From Burkholderiales bacterium (GTDB lineage Bacteria; Pseudomonadota; Gammaproteobacteria; Burkholderiales; Burkholderiaceae_C), in NCBI GenBank assembly GCA_026400105.1, contig JAPLPQ010000030.1:1-64000 (forward strand): DNA of 64,000 bases, in the 5' to 3' direction. Shown here one piece after another: positions 8,914 to 17,741 of the stretch. Made by a program: the position numbers and the translations under genes. Under the pieces are notes generated by a model, which saw only the letters and a program-made list of their open reading frames with translations, was not told where the DNA came from and made no database searches. Position 1 is the stretch's first letter; every line of letters begins with the position of its first letter.

Positions 8914-10197
8914 TCAGATCAGGCCGTCGAACAGCAGCAGCTCGACCGGGTCGCCGACGGCGACGTTGCCTTGGTCGTGATCGAGCCGGATCAGGCAGTT
9001 GGCCTCGGCCATCGAGCGCAGCACGCCCGAACCCTGGCTGCCGGTGCTGCGCACCTGCAGGCTGCCGTCGGCGGCGCGGCTCGCGATGCCGCGCTGGAAC
9101 TCGGTGCGCCCGGGCTTCTTGCGCATCGCCTGCTCGCTGCGCGCCGTCACGCGCAGCGGCTGGGTCTGGCGCGCGCCCATCAGGCGCAGCAGGGCGGGGC
9201 GCACGAAGGCCAGGAAGGTCACCATGACCGCGACCGGATTGCCGGGCAGGCCGAACAGCAATGCGCTGCTGCCGGCCTGCTGCAGCCGGCCGACCGCCAT
9301 CGGGCGGCCCGGGCGCATCGCGATGCGCCAGAACGCCATGTCGCCCAGCCGGCGCATGACGGCTTTCGTGTGGTCGGCTTCGCCGACGCTGACGCCGCCG
9401 CTCGTGATGACCGCATCGGCCATCGAGGCGGCCTGCCGGAATGCCGCTTCCAGGCTGTCGGCCCGGTCCTGCACCGCGCCGAGGTCGATCAGCTCGACCC
9501 CGAGGCGCTTGAGCAGGCCGAACAGCGTGTAGCGGTTGCTGTCGTAGACCGCGCCCTCGCGTGGTGCTTCACCCAGGCTCAGGATCTCGTCGCCGGTCGA
9601 GAAAAACGCTACCCGCACCCGCCGCCGCACCGTGACCTCGGCCAGCCCCAGGCTGGCGATCAGGCCGAGCGCGGCCGGGCCGATCCGGCTGCCGGCCAGC
9701 AGGGCCGGCTGGCCAGCCATCAGGTCCTCGCCGAGCAGGCGGCGGTTGTCGCCCGCGCGCAGCGCATCGGCCGGAACCTGGACCCACTCGCCTTCGACCC
9801 GGGTCAGCTCGAGCGGCACCACGGTGTCGAGCCCGGCCGGCATCACCGCGCCGGTCATGATCTTCACGCATTGGCCCGGCCCGAGCTCGCCCTGCCAGGC
9901 CGCGCCGGCATAGGCCGTGCCGACCGCGCGCAGCGCCAGCCCCTGGCCGGCTTGCAGCTGTGCGCCGGCAAAGGCGTAGCCGTCCATCGCCGAGTTGTCG
10001 TGCGGCGGCACGCTGAGCGGCGCGATCAGGTCCGCCGCCAGCACCCGGTCGAGCGCGTTGAACAGGCCGACGCGCTCGGTCTGTGCCACGGGCTCGACCA
10101 GCCGCGACAGGAACTCGTCGACCGCGTCGGCCGGCAGCGCATTCGGGTCATAGCCTTGCAGTTCGGCCGCGATCTGGTCCAGTGTCTTCATCTTCAA
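8914..10197 (-). CDS. moeA: Molybdopterin molybdenumtransferase MoeA
   Basis: A 427-residue enzyme that inserts molybdate into adenylylated molybdopterin in the cytoplasm. Seen are PPHDNSAMDGYAF near the N-terminus, GQCVKIMTGAVMPAGLDTVVP, FSTGDE, the MoCF_biosynth motif VITSGGVSVGEADHTK, and LFGLPGNPVAV near the C-terminus. It is the last gene of the minus-strand moaA-mobA-moeA operon, six bases after mobA. Confidence 0.95.
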   Translation of the reverse strand: MKMKTLDQIAAELQGYDPNALPADAVDEFLSRLVEPVAQTERVGLFNALDRVLAADLIAPLSVPPHDNSAMDGYAFAGAQLQAGQGLALRAVGTAYAGAAWQGELGPGQCVKIMTGAVMPAGLDTVVPLELTRVEGEWVQVPADALRAGDNRRLLGEDLMAGQPALLAGSRIGPAALGLIASLGLAEVTVRRRVRVAFFSTGDEILSLGEAPREGAVYDSNRYTLFGLLKRLGVELIDLGAVQDRADSLEAAFRQAASMADAVITSGGVSVGEADHTKAVMRRLGDMAFWRIAMRPGRPMAVGRLQQAGSSALLFGLPGNPVAVMVTFLAFVRPALLRLMGARQTQPLRVTARSEQAMRKKPGRTEFQRGIASRAADGSLQVRSTGSQGSGVLRSMAEANCLIRLDHDQGNVAVGDPVELLLFDGLI

Positions 10198-10203
10198 TTG
10201 GGG

Positions 10204-10851
10204 TCAGAGACCGATTTCGAGCGCACGCAGTTCGGCCAGGGTGTTGGCATTGTAGAAGGCGCGCGGGTCGTCGCCGGGCGCATCGAAGGCGACCGCGACA
10301 TGACGCTGCGAACCGATCCAGTGGTCGATCTTGCGTCCGCCGCCCTGCAGGTAGGCGCGCAGGCTGTCGGCCAGCTCGCGCCTGAGCAGGCAGAACACCG
10401 GCTGGCGGCGCAGCAGGCCTTCCTCGTCGCGGCCCAGCGCCAGCGCCAGGTCGGCGCCCTCGCGTTCGGCCGCCTGTGCCAGCCGCTCGAGCAGGTCGAG
10501 CGGAAACAGCGGCGAGTCGCAGGGCACGGTCAGCAGCCAGGGCTGGCTGCCGTGCTCGAGCCCGGCCAGGAAGCCCGCCAGCGGGCCCGGGAAGTCGGCC
10601 AGGGCATCGGGCCAGACCGCCAGCCCCAGCGCACGGTAGTCGTCCAGGTGCCGGTTGGCGTTGACCATGATGGCGCCGAGCCGCCCGCCGGCCTGCTGGC
10701 GCAGCCGCGCCAGCGCGTGCTCGACCAGCGCTTGGCCCTTGAGGCGCTGCAGCCCCTTGTCGACCCCGCCCATGCGCGAGCCTCGGCCGCCGGCCAGGAT
10801 CAGTGCGTCCACCGTTACGTTGTGTTCAGCCTGCGCCATGCCTTCAGCCAC
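10204..10851 (-). CDS. mobA: Molybdenum cofactor guanylyltransferase MobA
   Basis: A 215-residue nucleotidyltransferase that adds GMP to molybdopterin to form the bis-MGD cofactor. The GTP-binding loop [19 protein letters not shown] and the metal-binding PCDSPLFP motif are visible. The ATG at 10851 overlaps the moaA stop by eight bases. A second in-frame ATG four codons later (10839) is a possible alternative. The gene lies between moaA and moeA and presumably shares their transcript. Confidence 0.93.
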   Translation of the reverse strand: MAEGMAQAEHNVTVDALILAGGRGSRMGGVDKGLQRLKGQALVEHALARLRQQAGGRLGAIMVNANRHLDDYRALGLAVWPDALADFPGPLAGFLAGLEHGSQPWLLTVPCDSPLFPLDLLERLAQAAEREGADLALALGRDEEGLLRRQPVFCLLRRELADSLRAYLQGGGRKIDHWIGSQRHVAVAFDAPGDDPRAFYNANTLAELRALEIGL

Positions 10852-11983
10852 CGATGTAGCTCATCTCGATCCGCTTCCCGGTCGCCGCGCTGTCGGCCGG
10901 CAGCAGGGCGCGCAGCTCGGAGTAGCGGTCGCCTCGCCCCTGCCAGATCGCGCCCAGCGCCGAGGCGATCTGCGCCTCGTCCGCCGCCTGTTCGCGCAGC
11001 AGCGCGCGCAGGTCGTAGCCCTGGGAGGCGAACAGGCAGAGGTAGAGCCGGCCATCCATCGACAGCCTTGCCCGGTTGCAGTCGCCGCAGAAGGCCTGGG
11101 TCACGCTGCTGATCAGGCCGATCTCGCCCAGCGCCGGGTCATGCTGGCCATCGGCGCCGGCATAGCCCCAGCGCTCGGCGGTCTCGCCCGGGGCCGAGGC
11201 CTGCAGCGGCACCAGCGGCAGCTCACGCCCGATCCGCTCGACCACCTCGGCGCTCGGCAGCACCTGGTCCATGCGCCAGCCGTTGGTCGCGCCGACATCC
11301 ATGTATTCGATCAGGCGCAGCGTCACGCCGCTGCCGCGGAAATGGCGCGCCAGCGGCAGGATCTCCTGCTCGTTGGTGCCACGCTTGACCACCATGTTGA
11401 CCTTGATCGGACCCAGCCCCACGGCCTGCGCCGCTTCCAGGCCGTCGAGCACGGCCCGCACCGGAAAGTCGACATCGTTCATGCGCCGGAAGATGGCGTC
11501 GTCGAGCGCGTCCAGGCTCACGGTCACGCGCTGCAGGCCGGCGTCCTTGAGCGCGCGCGCCTTGCGCGCCAGCAGGCTGCCATTGGTCGTCAGCGTCAGG
11601 TCCAGCGGCTGGCCGTCCGGGGTGCGCAGCGCCGCGAGCTGCGCGACCAGTTGCTCGAGGTCCTTGCGCAGCAGCGGCTCGCCGCCGGTGAGCCGGATCT
11701 TGCGCACGCCATGCGCCACGAAGACCTTGGCCAGCCGGGTGATTTCCTCGAAGCGCAGCAAGGCCGAATGCGGCAGGTAGGGGTGGCCCTGGTCGAACAC
11801 CTCCTTGGGCATGCAGTAGCTGCAGCGGAAGTTGCAGCGGTCGGTCACGCTGATGCGCAGGTCGCGCAGCGGCCGACCCAGCCTGTCGAGCAACTGCCCG
11901 CTGGCTGCGATGGCCTGTAAAGGGCGGGGGGCCGCCAGCGCCTTGCTGCGCAGGTCGACCAGGGGGATCACGCGTTCTGCCAT
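10844..11983 (-). CDS. moaA: GTP 3',8-cyclase MoaA
   Basis: A radical-SAM enzyme (379 residues) that starts molybdopterin synthesis from GTP. The N-terminal cluster motif is C50-x3-C54-x2-C57 in [30 protein letters not shown] is the SAM-binding GGEP motif. The C-terminal second cluster is seen in [11 protein letters not shown] with LYLCLF, and the protein ends in the hallmark double glycine (SYIGG). I chose the ATG at 11983 (MAERVIPL); one at 12007 would add eight residues. First gene of the Moco operon. Confidence 0.95.
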   Translation of the reverse strand: MAERVIPLVDLRSKALAAPRPLQAIAASGQLLDRLGRPLRDLRISVTDRCNFRCSYCMPKEVFDQGHPYLPHSALLRFEEITRLAKVFVAHGVRKIRLTGGEPLLRKDLEQLVAQLAALRTPDGQPLDLTLTTNGSLLARKARALKDAGLQRVTVSLDALDDAIFRRMNDVDFPVRAVLDGLEAAQAVGLGPIKVNMVVKRGTNEQEILPLARHFRGSGVTLRLIEYMDVGATNGWRMDQVLPSAEVVERIGRELPLVPLQASAPGETAERWGYAGADGQHDPALGEIGLISSVTQAFCGDCNRARLSMDGRLYLCLFASQGYDLRALLREQAADEAQIASALGAIWQGRGDRYSELRALLPADSAATGKRIEMSYIGG

Positions 11984-12117
11984 GGGGCCAAGATTACACC
12001 AAGGCACGCTGTGGCGGCATCCGCCGTAAGGAGGGGGTAGGTTGGGCCGGTAAAATGATTTTGATGCGTGCGCACCTGGTGCACACAGCTTTCATCAATC
12101 CAATCCGGATAGACAAT

Positions 12118-12654
12118 ATGTCCCTCAACCAAGTCTCCCCCGGCAGCAAGCTGCCCGAAGCGTTCAACGTCATCATCGAGATCCCGATGAACGGCGACCC
12201 GATCAAGTACGAAGTCGACAAGGAGTCCGGCTGCGTCTTCGTCGACCGCTTCATGAACACCGCCATGCACTACCCGACCAACTACGGTTACGTGCCCAAG
12301 ACCATCGCCGGCGATGGCGACCCGGTCGACGTGCTGGTCATCACCCCGGTGCCGCTGCCCCCGGGCGTGGTCGTGCCCTGCCGTGCGCTTGGCATCCTGA
12401 AGATGGAAGACGAAGGCGGCGTCGACGGCAAGGTCATCGCCGTGCCGACCGCCAAGATCCTGCCGCTGTACGCCAAGATCGAATCGCTGGAAGACCTGCC
12501 CGAGATCCAGCTGGCCCAGATCAAGCATTTCTTCGAGCATTACAAGGACCTCGACGCCGGCAAATGGGTCAAGGTGCTGGGCTGGGAGGGCAAGGAAGCC
12601 GCCCACCAGGAAATCACAGACGGCATCGCTGCCTACGACAAGGCGCAGGCCTAA
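12118..12654 (+). CDS. ppa: Inorganic pyrophosphatase
   Basis: A 178-residue family I soluble pyrophosphatase that hydrolyses PPi to drive biosynthesis. Present are [18 protein letters not shown], the [11 protein letters not shown] region, and the metal-binding signature DGDPVDVLV. The ATG at 12118 gives the typical N-terminus [16 protein letters not shown] element at 12051-12056 could be its -10 box, though no good -35 is seen. A strong hairpin follows the gene. Confidence 0.96.
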   Translation: MSLNQVSPGSKLPEAFNVIIEIPMNGDPIKYEVDKESGCVFVDRFMNTAMHYPTNYGYVPKTIAGDGDPVDVLVITPVPLPPGVVVPCRALGILKMEDEGGVDGKVIAVPTAKILPLYAKIESLEDLPEIQLAQIKHFFEHYKDLDAGKWVKVLGWEGKEAAHQEITDGIAAYDKAQA

Positions 12655-12660
12655 GCCCCT

Positions 12661-12699
12661 GGCTGGCGACCTTGATTTGATCTGATCCAGGCGCCAGCC
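12661..12699 (+). terminator. Hairpin just after ppa
   Basis: GGCTGGCG (12661-12668) pairs perfectly with CGCCAGCC (12692-12699) around a 23-base loop, starting six bases after the ppa stop. There is no T-run, so its role as a terminator is only suggested by position. Confidence 0.3.
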
Positions 12700-12717
12700 C
12701 GCTGACGCTTCCCCTGC

Positions 12718-12763
12718 AAGCCCCCTGAAGTCCCCGGCTCAAGCCCCGGACTTCAGGGGGCTT
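12718..12763. terminator. Long perfect hairpin between convergent ppa and GNAT gene
   Basis: A perfect 16-base stem (12718-12733 with 12748-12763) around a 14-base loop lies between ppa on the plus strand and the convergent acyltransferase gene on the minus strand. The stop codon of the minus-strand gene falls in the loop. No clear T-tract follows on either side, but the strength and place of the stem suggest a shared bidirectional terminator. Confidence 0.6.
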
Positions 12764-13932
12764 CGGCTTTCCAGCTGCTCCAGGTAGGCACCGATGTGTT
12801 CGCCCTCCTGCGCCAGATAGCGTTCGACCGCGTCGGAAAACGCCGGGTGCGCCAGCCAGTGCGCGCTCCAGGTGGTCACCGGCAGCAGTGCGCGCGCCAT
12901 CTTGTGCTCGCCCTGGGCCCCGCCCTCGAATCGTTGCACGCCCTGCGCGATGCACCAGGCCAGCGGCTGGTAGTAGCAGGCCTCGAAATGCAGGCAGTCG
13001 ACCCGCTCGAGCGCGCCCCAGTAGCGGCCGTAGGCGGCCTCGGGCTTGTCACTGTCGTCGCTCAAGCCAACCAGGCTGGCCGCGATGCGCTCACCCGCCG
13101 CATGGCGCGCGATGAACAGCAGCCATTGTCCGGGCTGCGAATCCTGCAGGCGAGCGAAGAAGTCGCGGCTCAGATAGGGCCGGTTGCCATGCTCGAGGTA
13201 GGTGCGCTCGTAGCAGCGGTAGAAGAAGTCCCAGTCCTCGGCCTGGATGTCGGTGCCGCGCTTGCAGTCGAAAGTCACGCCGGCATCCATCACCTTGCGC
13301 CGCTCCTGTCGGATCTTCTTGCGCTTGTCCTGCTTGAGCGTGGCCAGAAAATCGTCGAAGTCGGCGTAGCCAGGGCCGTGCTGGTTCTGCCAGTGGAACT
13401 GCACGGTCTGGCGCAGCAGCAAGCCGGCTTCGCGGCAGGCGGCGATGTCCTGCTCCGCGGCAAACAGCAGATGCAGCGATGACAATCCGAGCTGCTCGCA
13501 GTGCGCGATCAGCGCTTGCAGCAGCGCGGCGCGCGCCGCGGCGTCTACCGCCAGCAGACGCGGTCCCGGTACCGGCGTGAACGGCACCGCGACCAGCCCC
13601 TTGGGGTAGTAGGCCAGGCCATGGCGCTCGTAGGCCTCGGCCCAGGCCCAGTCGAAGACATATTCGCCCCTCGAATGGCTTTTCAGGTAGAGCGGGGCGG
13701 CGGCCTGCAGCTCGCCGCCGTGCCAGAGCATGAGCCATTGCAGGCCCCAGCCGGTCGCGGCTGTCGCGCAGCCGCTGTCATGCAGCGCAGCCAGGTAGTC
13801 GTGGCGCATGAAGGGGCCGCCCGCGCCGCCGGGCTGGCGCGCCAGCAGCGCGTTCCAGGCTCCGGCATCGATTTCCGAGGGCTGATCCAGCACCCGGATG
13901 ACATAATCCTTGCCAACGTTTTTGCTCCCCAT
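12739..13932 (-). CDS. GNAT-type acyltransferase of the DUF482 (peptidogalycan biosynthesis-like) family
   Basis: A protein of about 397 residues resembling the DUF482 family of FemAB/GNAT-fold proteins. Conserved stretches are PFMRHDYLAALHDSGC, the middle RKKIRQERRKV with the preceding FLATLKQ, FFYRCYERTYLEHGNRPYLS, and the C-terminal VQRFEGGAQGEHKMARALLP. The true substrate is unknown; family members are often annotated as N-acyltransferases. The ATG at 13932 (MGSKN) leaves only 13 bases to the nadE start on the other strand, so each promoter must lie inside the other gene. A later start is possible. The gene ends inside the hairpin shared with ppa. Confidence 0.8.
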   Translation of the reverse strand: MGSKNVGKDYVIRVLDQPSEIDAGAWNALLARQPGGAGGPFMRHDYLAALHDSGCATAATGWGLQWLMLWHGGELQAAAPLYLKSHSRGEYVFDWAWAEAYERHGLAYYPKGLVAVPFTPVPGPRLLAVDAAARAALLQALIAHCEQLGLSSLHLLFAAEQDIAACREAGLLLRQTVQFHWQNQHGPGYADFDDFLATLKQDKRKKIRQERRKVMDAGVTFDCKRGTDIQAEDWDFFYRCYERTYLEHGNRPYLSRDFFARLQDSQPGQWLLFIARHAAGERIAASLVGLSDDSDKPEAAYGRYWGALERVDCLHFEACYYQPLAWCIAQGVQRFEGGAQGEHKMARALLPVTTWSAHWLAHPAFSDAVERYLAQEGEHIGAYLEQLESRSPLKSGA

Positions 13933-13945
13933 ATACGGTATCTCC

Positions 13946-15649
13946 ATGACCCTCCAGCTCTGCGTTGCGCAGCTCAATTTCGTCGTCGGCGACCTGGCCG
14001 GCAACGCGCAAAAAATCGTCGCTGCCGCGCGCCAGGCCCATGCCCAGGGTGCCAGCCTGCTGCTGACGCCCGAGCTGGCCCTGTGCGGCTACGCGGCCGA
14101 GGATCTCTACCTGCGCCCGGCCTTCGTCGCCGCCTGCGATGATGCCTTGCAAACCGTGGCCCGCGAGACCGCGGGGCTTTGCGGCCTGCATATCGTGGTC
14201 GGCCATCCGGCGCCGGCACCGGGCGGCGAGCGCGGCCGCAGCGTCTCGCGCGCGCCCTGCCTGAACGCCGCCAGCGTGCTGTTCGAGGGACAGCTCACGC
14301 AGCGCTACGCCAAGCGCGAGCTGCCCAACTACCAGGTGTTCGACGAGCGGCGCTACTTCGTGCCGGGCGACGCGCCTTGCGTGTTCGAGGTTGTCGGCGC
14401 CAACGGCCAGAAGGTCAAGGTCGGGCTGCTGATCTGCGAGGATGCCTGGTTCGAGGCGCCGGCCGCCGCCGCCAAGGCCGCCGGCGCCGAGCTGCTGGCC
14501 GTGATCAATGCCTCGCCCTTCCACGCCGGCAAGGGCGACGAGCGCGAACAGGCCATGCGCCTGCGCGTGCTGGCGACCGGCCTGCCGCTGGTCTATGCCC
14601 ATCTGGTCGGCGGCCAGGACGAGATCGTGTTCGAGGGCCGCAGCTTCGCGCTCGACCGCAATGGCGCGCTGGCCGCGCGCGCGCCAAGCTTTGCCGAGGA
14701 CCTGTTCGCGCTCACGCTGCAGTCGCCGGCCGAGGCCGCTGCCAGCCCGTCGCGCTTCGGCCTGATCGGCCCGATCGCGCCCGAGCAATCGCTCGAGGCC
14801 GACCTCTGGCACGCGCTGGTGCTGGGCGTGCGCGACTATGTCGGCAAGAACGGCTTTCCGGGCGCGCTGCTGGGCCTGTCGGGCGGCATCGACTCGGCGC
14901 TGGTGCTGGCGATCGCGGTCGACGCGCTCGGCGCCGACAAGCTGCGCGCGGTCATGATGCCTTCGCCCTATACGGCCGACATCTCCTGGATCGATGCGCG
15001 CGAGATGGCGCAGCGCCTGGGCGTGCGCTACGACGAGATCGCGATCCAGCCCGAGTTCGATGCCTTCCTGGGCTCGCTCGGGCCCCTGTTCGAAGGCCGT
15101 CCGTTCGATACCACCGAGGAAAACATCCAGGCCCGCATCCGCGGCACGATGCTGATGGCGCTCTCGAACAAGTTCGGCTCCATCGTGCTGACCACCGGCA
15201 ACAAGAGCGAGATGGCGACCGGCTACTGCACGCTCTACGGCGACATGGCGGGCGGCTTCGCGGTGATCAAGGACCTGGTCAAGACCATGGTCTTTCGGCT
15301 GGCCTGGTGGCGCAATGCCAACGACCCCTACGGCACCGGTGCCAACCCGATCCCCGAGCGCATCATCACGCGCCCGCCCAGCGCCGAGTTGCGCCCGGAC
15401 CAGAAGGACCAGGACAGCCTGCCGCCCTACGAGGTGCTCGACGCCATCGTCGAACGCTACATGGAAGAGGACCAGTCCCCGGCCGAGATCATCGCCGCCG
15501 GTTATCCGCAGGCGGCGGTCGACCAGGTGGTGCGCCTGATCCGCTTCAACGAGTACAAGCGCCGCCAGTCGCCGGTCGGCATCCGCGTCACGCACCGCAG
15601 CTTCGGCAAGGACTGGCGCTACCCGAACACCAACCGCTACCGCGCCTGA
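13946..15649 (+). CDS. nadE: Glutamine-dependent NAD+ synthetase
   Basis: A 567-residue two-domain enzyme that amidates NaAD to NAD+ using glutamine. The N-terminal nitrilase domain has the Glu-Lys-Cys triad: Glu43 in LTPELAL, Lys123 in YAKRELPNY, and Cys164 in LLICEDAWFE. The C-terminal synthetase domain has the PP-loop LGLSGGIDSALV and TTGNKSEMATGYCTLYGDMAGG. It is complete and followed after 84 bases by glnB. Confidence 0.96.
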   Translation: MTLQLCVAQLNFVVGDLAGNAQKIVAAARQAHAQGASLLLTPELALCGYAAEDLYLRPAFVAACDDALQTVARETAGLCGLHIVVGHPAPAPGGERGRSVSRAPCLNAASVLFEGQLTQRYAKRELPNYQVFDERRYFVPGDAPCVFEVVGANGQKVKVGLLICEDAWFEAPAAAAKAAGAELLAVINASPFHAGKGDEREQAMRLRVLATGLPLVYAHLVGGQDEIVFEGRSFALDRNGALAARAPSFAEDLFALTLQSPAEAAASPSRFGLIGPIAPEQSLEADLWHALVLGVRDYVGKNGFPGALLGLSGGIDSALVLAIAVDALGADKLRAVMMPSPYTADISWIDAREMAQRLGVRYDEIAIQPEFDAFLGSLGPLFEGRPFDTTEENIQARIRGTMLMALSNKFGSIVLTTGNKSEMATGYCTLYGDMAGGFAVIKDLVKTMVFRLAWWRNANDPYGTGANPIPERIITRPPSAELRPDQKDQDSLPPYEVLDAIVERYMEEDQSPAEIIAAGYPQAAVDQVVRLIRFNEYKRRQSPVGIRVTHRSFGKDWRYPNTNRYRA

Positions 15650-15653
15650 AGCC

Positions 15654-15669
15654 CGGCCCGTCCGGGCCG
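15654..15669 (+). terminator. GC-rich hairpin after nadE
   Basis: CGGCCCG (15654-15660) is followed, after two bases, by CGGGCCG (15663-15669) a few bases past the nadE stop. It lacks a T-run, so a terminator role is tentative. Confidence 0.3.
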
Positions 15670-15700
15670 CCGGGCGGGGCGTGATACAGTTTTGACCTGA

Positions 15701-16072
<372 letters not shown>

Positions 16073-16107
16073 GCAGCGGCACGGCCGTCCGGGCCGGGCC
16101 TTCAGCT

Positions 16108-16725
16108 TCAGATCTGTTCGAGCTGGTCCGGCACGCCCGGTCGGGCGGCGTCGAGCAGCGCCGGCAGCAACTCGCTGGCGCTGTCGCTCACGCGCAGCAG
16201 CTCCATCTGCCACTGGCCCATGAAGCCGGCCTGCACGCTCGAGCCCAGGAAGGCCAGCAGGGCATCGTAGTAGCCGCCGGCGTTGAGCAATCCGATCGGC
16301 TTGTCGTGGTAGCCGAGCTGGCGCCAGGTCCAGACCTCGAACAGCTCCTCGAAAGTGCCGATGCCGCCGGGCAGCGCCAGGAAGACATCGGCGCGCTCGG
16401 CCATCAGCTGCTTGCGCTGGTGCATGTTGGCGACCACATGCAGCTCGGTGCAGCCCTGGTGCGCCGCTTCCATCTCGACCAGCGCCTCGGGGATCACGCC
16501 GATCACGCGCGCGCCCGCCGCCAGCGCCGCGTCCGCCACCGCGCCCATCAGGCCATGGTGGCCGCCGCCATAGACCAGCTGGGCGCCGTTGGCACCGATC
16601 CATTGACCGACCTCGCGCGCCAGCGCCATATGTGCCGGGTCATGGCCGGGTCGGGAGCCGCAATAGACGCAGACCGTCAGCGGCCGGGAAGAATTGTTTT
16701 CCTGCAGGTTCATGACCATCATCAT
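16108..16725 (-). CDS. LOG-family nucleotide 5'-monophosphate phosphoribohydrolase
   Basis: A 205-residue Rossmann-fold protein of the LOG (YvdD/TIGR00730) family, which removes the base from nucleoside 5'-monophosphates. The family motif PGGIGTFEELFE is present, as are VCVYCGSRPG and YGGGHHGLMGAVADAAL. The start is among four in-frame ATGs; the one at 16725 overlaps the dgkA stop by four bases. Homologues from plants and plant-associated bacteria release cytokinins, but most bacterial copies probably act on purine nucleotides. Third gene of a short RDD-dgkA-LOG run. Confidence 0.88.
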   Translation of the reverse strand: MMMVMNLQENNSSRPLTVCVYCGSRPGHDPAHMALAREVGQWIGANGAQLVYGGGHHGLMGAVADAALAAGARVIGVIPEALVEMEAAHQGCTELHVVANMHQRKQLMAERADVFLALPGGIGTFEELFEVWTWRQLGYHDKPIGLLNAGGYYDALLAFLGSSVQAGFMGQWQMELLRVSDSASELLPALLDAARPGVPDQLEQI

Positions 16726-17132
16726 GCCAGCAGTCGGTGAAGCAGCGCCGCGATCCAGACCCCGGCGCACAGCAGCAGGCTCAGCAACACGGCAGCGCTG
16801 CCCATGTCCTTGGCGCGCTTGGACAGTTCGTTCCATTCGGGGCCGATGCGGTCGATCGCGGTTTCGATGCCGGTGTTGAGCAGTTCGACCACCATCACCA
16901 GCACCACGCCGCCGATCAGCAAGCTGGTTTCGACCCAGCTGCGTCCGAGCCAGACTGCTGCCGGCAGCATGAAGATCGCCGCGATCGCCTCCTGGCGGAA
17001 CGCCGGCTCATGCCAGCCCGCGCGCAGGCCCGCGAGCGAATAGCCCAGCGCGTGGCGCAGCCTGGCCAGGCCATGGCGCTGCTTTTGTGCCTGCGGCGAC
17101 TCGTGCGTGGCGGGCTGGGGCGCAGCGCTCAT
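16722..17132 (-). CDS. dgkA: Diacylglycerol kinase
   Basis: A 136-residue inner-membrane kinase with three hydrophobic helices that recycles diacylglycerol to phosphatidic acid. The signature ELLNTGIETAIDRIGPE, followed by AKDMGSAAVLLS, matches the DgkA active site (Glu of ELLNT and Asn of the same motif). It overlaps the upstream RDD gene and the downstream LOG gene by four bases each. Confidence 0.93.
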   Translation of the reverse strand: MSAAPQPATHESPQAQKQRHGLARLRHALGYSLAGLRAGWHEPAFRQEAIAAIFMLPAAVWLGRSWVETSLLIGGVVLVMVVELLNTGIETAIDRIGPEWNELSKRAKDMGSAAVLLSLLLCAGVWIAALLHRLLA

Positions 17133-17701
17133 GGCTTGCGTCCCCGACCGGCCTTGCCGGGCTGGGACGGGTCGAACACCAGCTCGGTGCCGGCCCAGGC
17201 GTCATGCCAGAACTGGCGCTTCGGGTGCAGGTACGACAGCGCGGCCCAGCAGGCGACCCAGCCCAGCGTCAGCGCCAGCAGCTGGCCGCCTTGCAGCGCC
17301 AGCAGCGACCCCAATGCCAGCGGCGGCAGCAGCCAGATCCAGCTCAGCAGATAGCGCCGCAGCGCCCGACCCGGGCTGGGCGGACGGCCGTCCGGGCCCT
17401 GGATGCGGATATGCCAGGTCCGCATCGGCAGCGTGTGGGAATGGGTCCAGCACCAGGTGAAGTAGAGCCCCAGCAGCAGGAACAGGAAGGCCTGCAGCTC
17501 GGGGCGGTTCTGCAGGCCGTGGCGGGTCTGGGTCACGACGCTGAACAGCAGGCTGGCGACGAAGACGACGCCAAACAGCAGCACCCCCTCGTAGAGCCAG
17601 CAGGCCAGGCGCCGGCGCAGGCTGGGGGTGGGCAGGGAGGCGTCGTCAGGGCCGGTAGAGCCAGTAGGGCCGACGGATTGGGGGGCAGCTTGCTTGATCA
17701 T
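17129..17701 (-). CDS. RDD-family membrane protein
   Basis: A 190-residue membrane protein. It has the RDD pattern RRRLACWLYEGVLLFGVVF (R...D/E in the first helix), then a central pair of helices with YFTWCWTHSHTLPMRTWHIRI, and a C-terminal segment ending PKRQFWHDAWAGTELV. RDD proteins have no fixed function; some act in ion transport. It begins about 40 bases after motD and overlaps dgkA by four bases. Confidence 0.85.
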   Translation of the reverse strand: MIKQAAPQSVGPTGSTGPDDASLPTPSLRRRLACWLYEGVLLFGVVFVASLLFSVVTQTRHGLQNRPELQAFLFLLLGLYFTWCWTHSHTLPMRTWHIRIQGPDGRPPSPGRALRRYLLSWIWLLPPLALGSLLALQGGQLLALTLGWVACWAALSYLHPKRQFWHDAWAGTELVFDPSQPGKAGRGRKP

Positions 17702-17741
17702 CTTGAAGCCGGGATGGTAGCGCAGCGGCGAGTCACAGGTT

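Noticed and set aside
8860-11112. 750-codon open frame on the plus strand opposite moeA, mobA and part of moaA
   Set aside because: The translated sequence is Arg/Ala/Gln-rich shadow of the three Moco genes, with no domain or ribosome-binding site.
13778-15595. 605-codon open frame on the minus strand opposite nadE
   Set aside because: Antisense shadow; nadE is complete and conserved.
15681-15690. Extended -10-like TGATACAGT before glnB
   Set aside because: No -35 element at fitting distance was found, so I do not list it as a promoter.
16073-16107. Five-base stem between convergent glnB and the LOG gene
   Set aside because: Too short to call a terminator in such GC-rich DNA.
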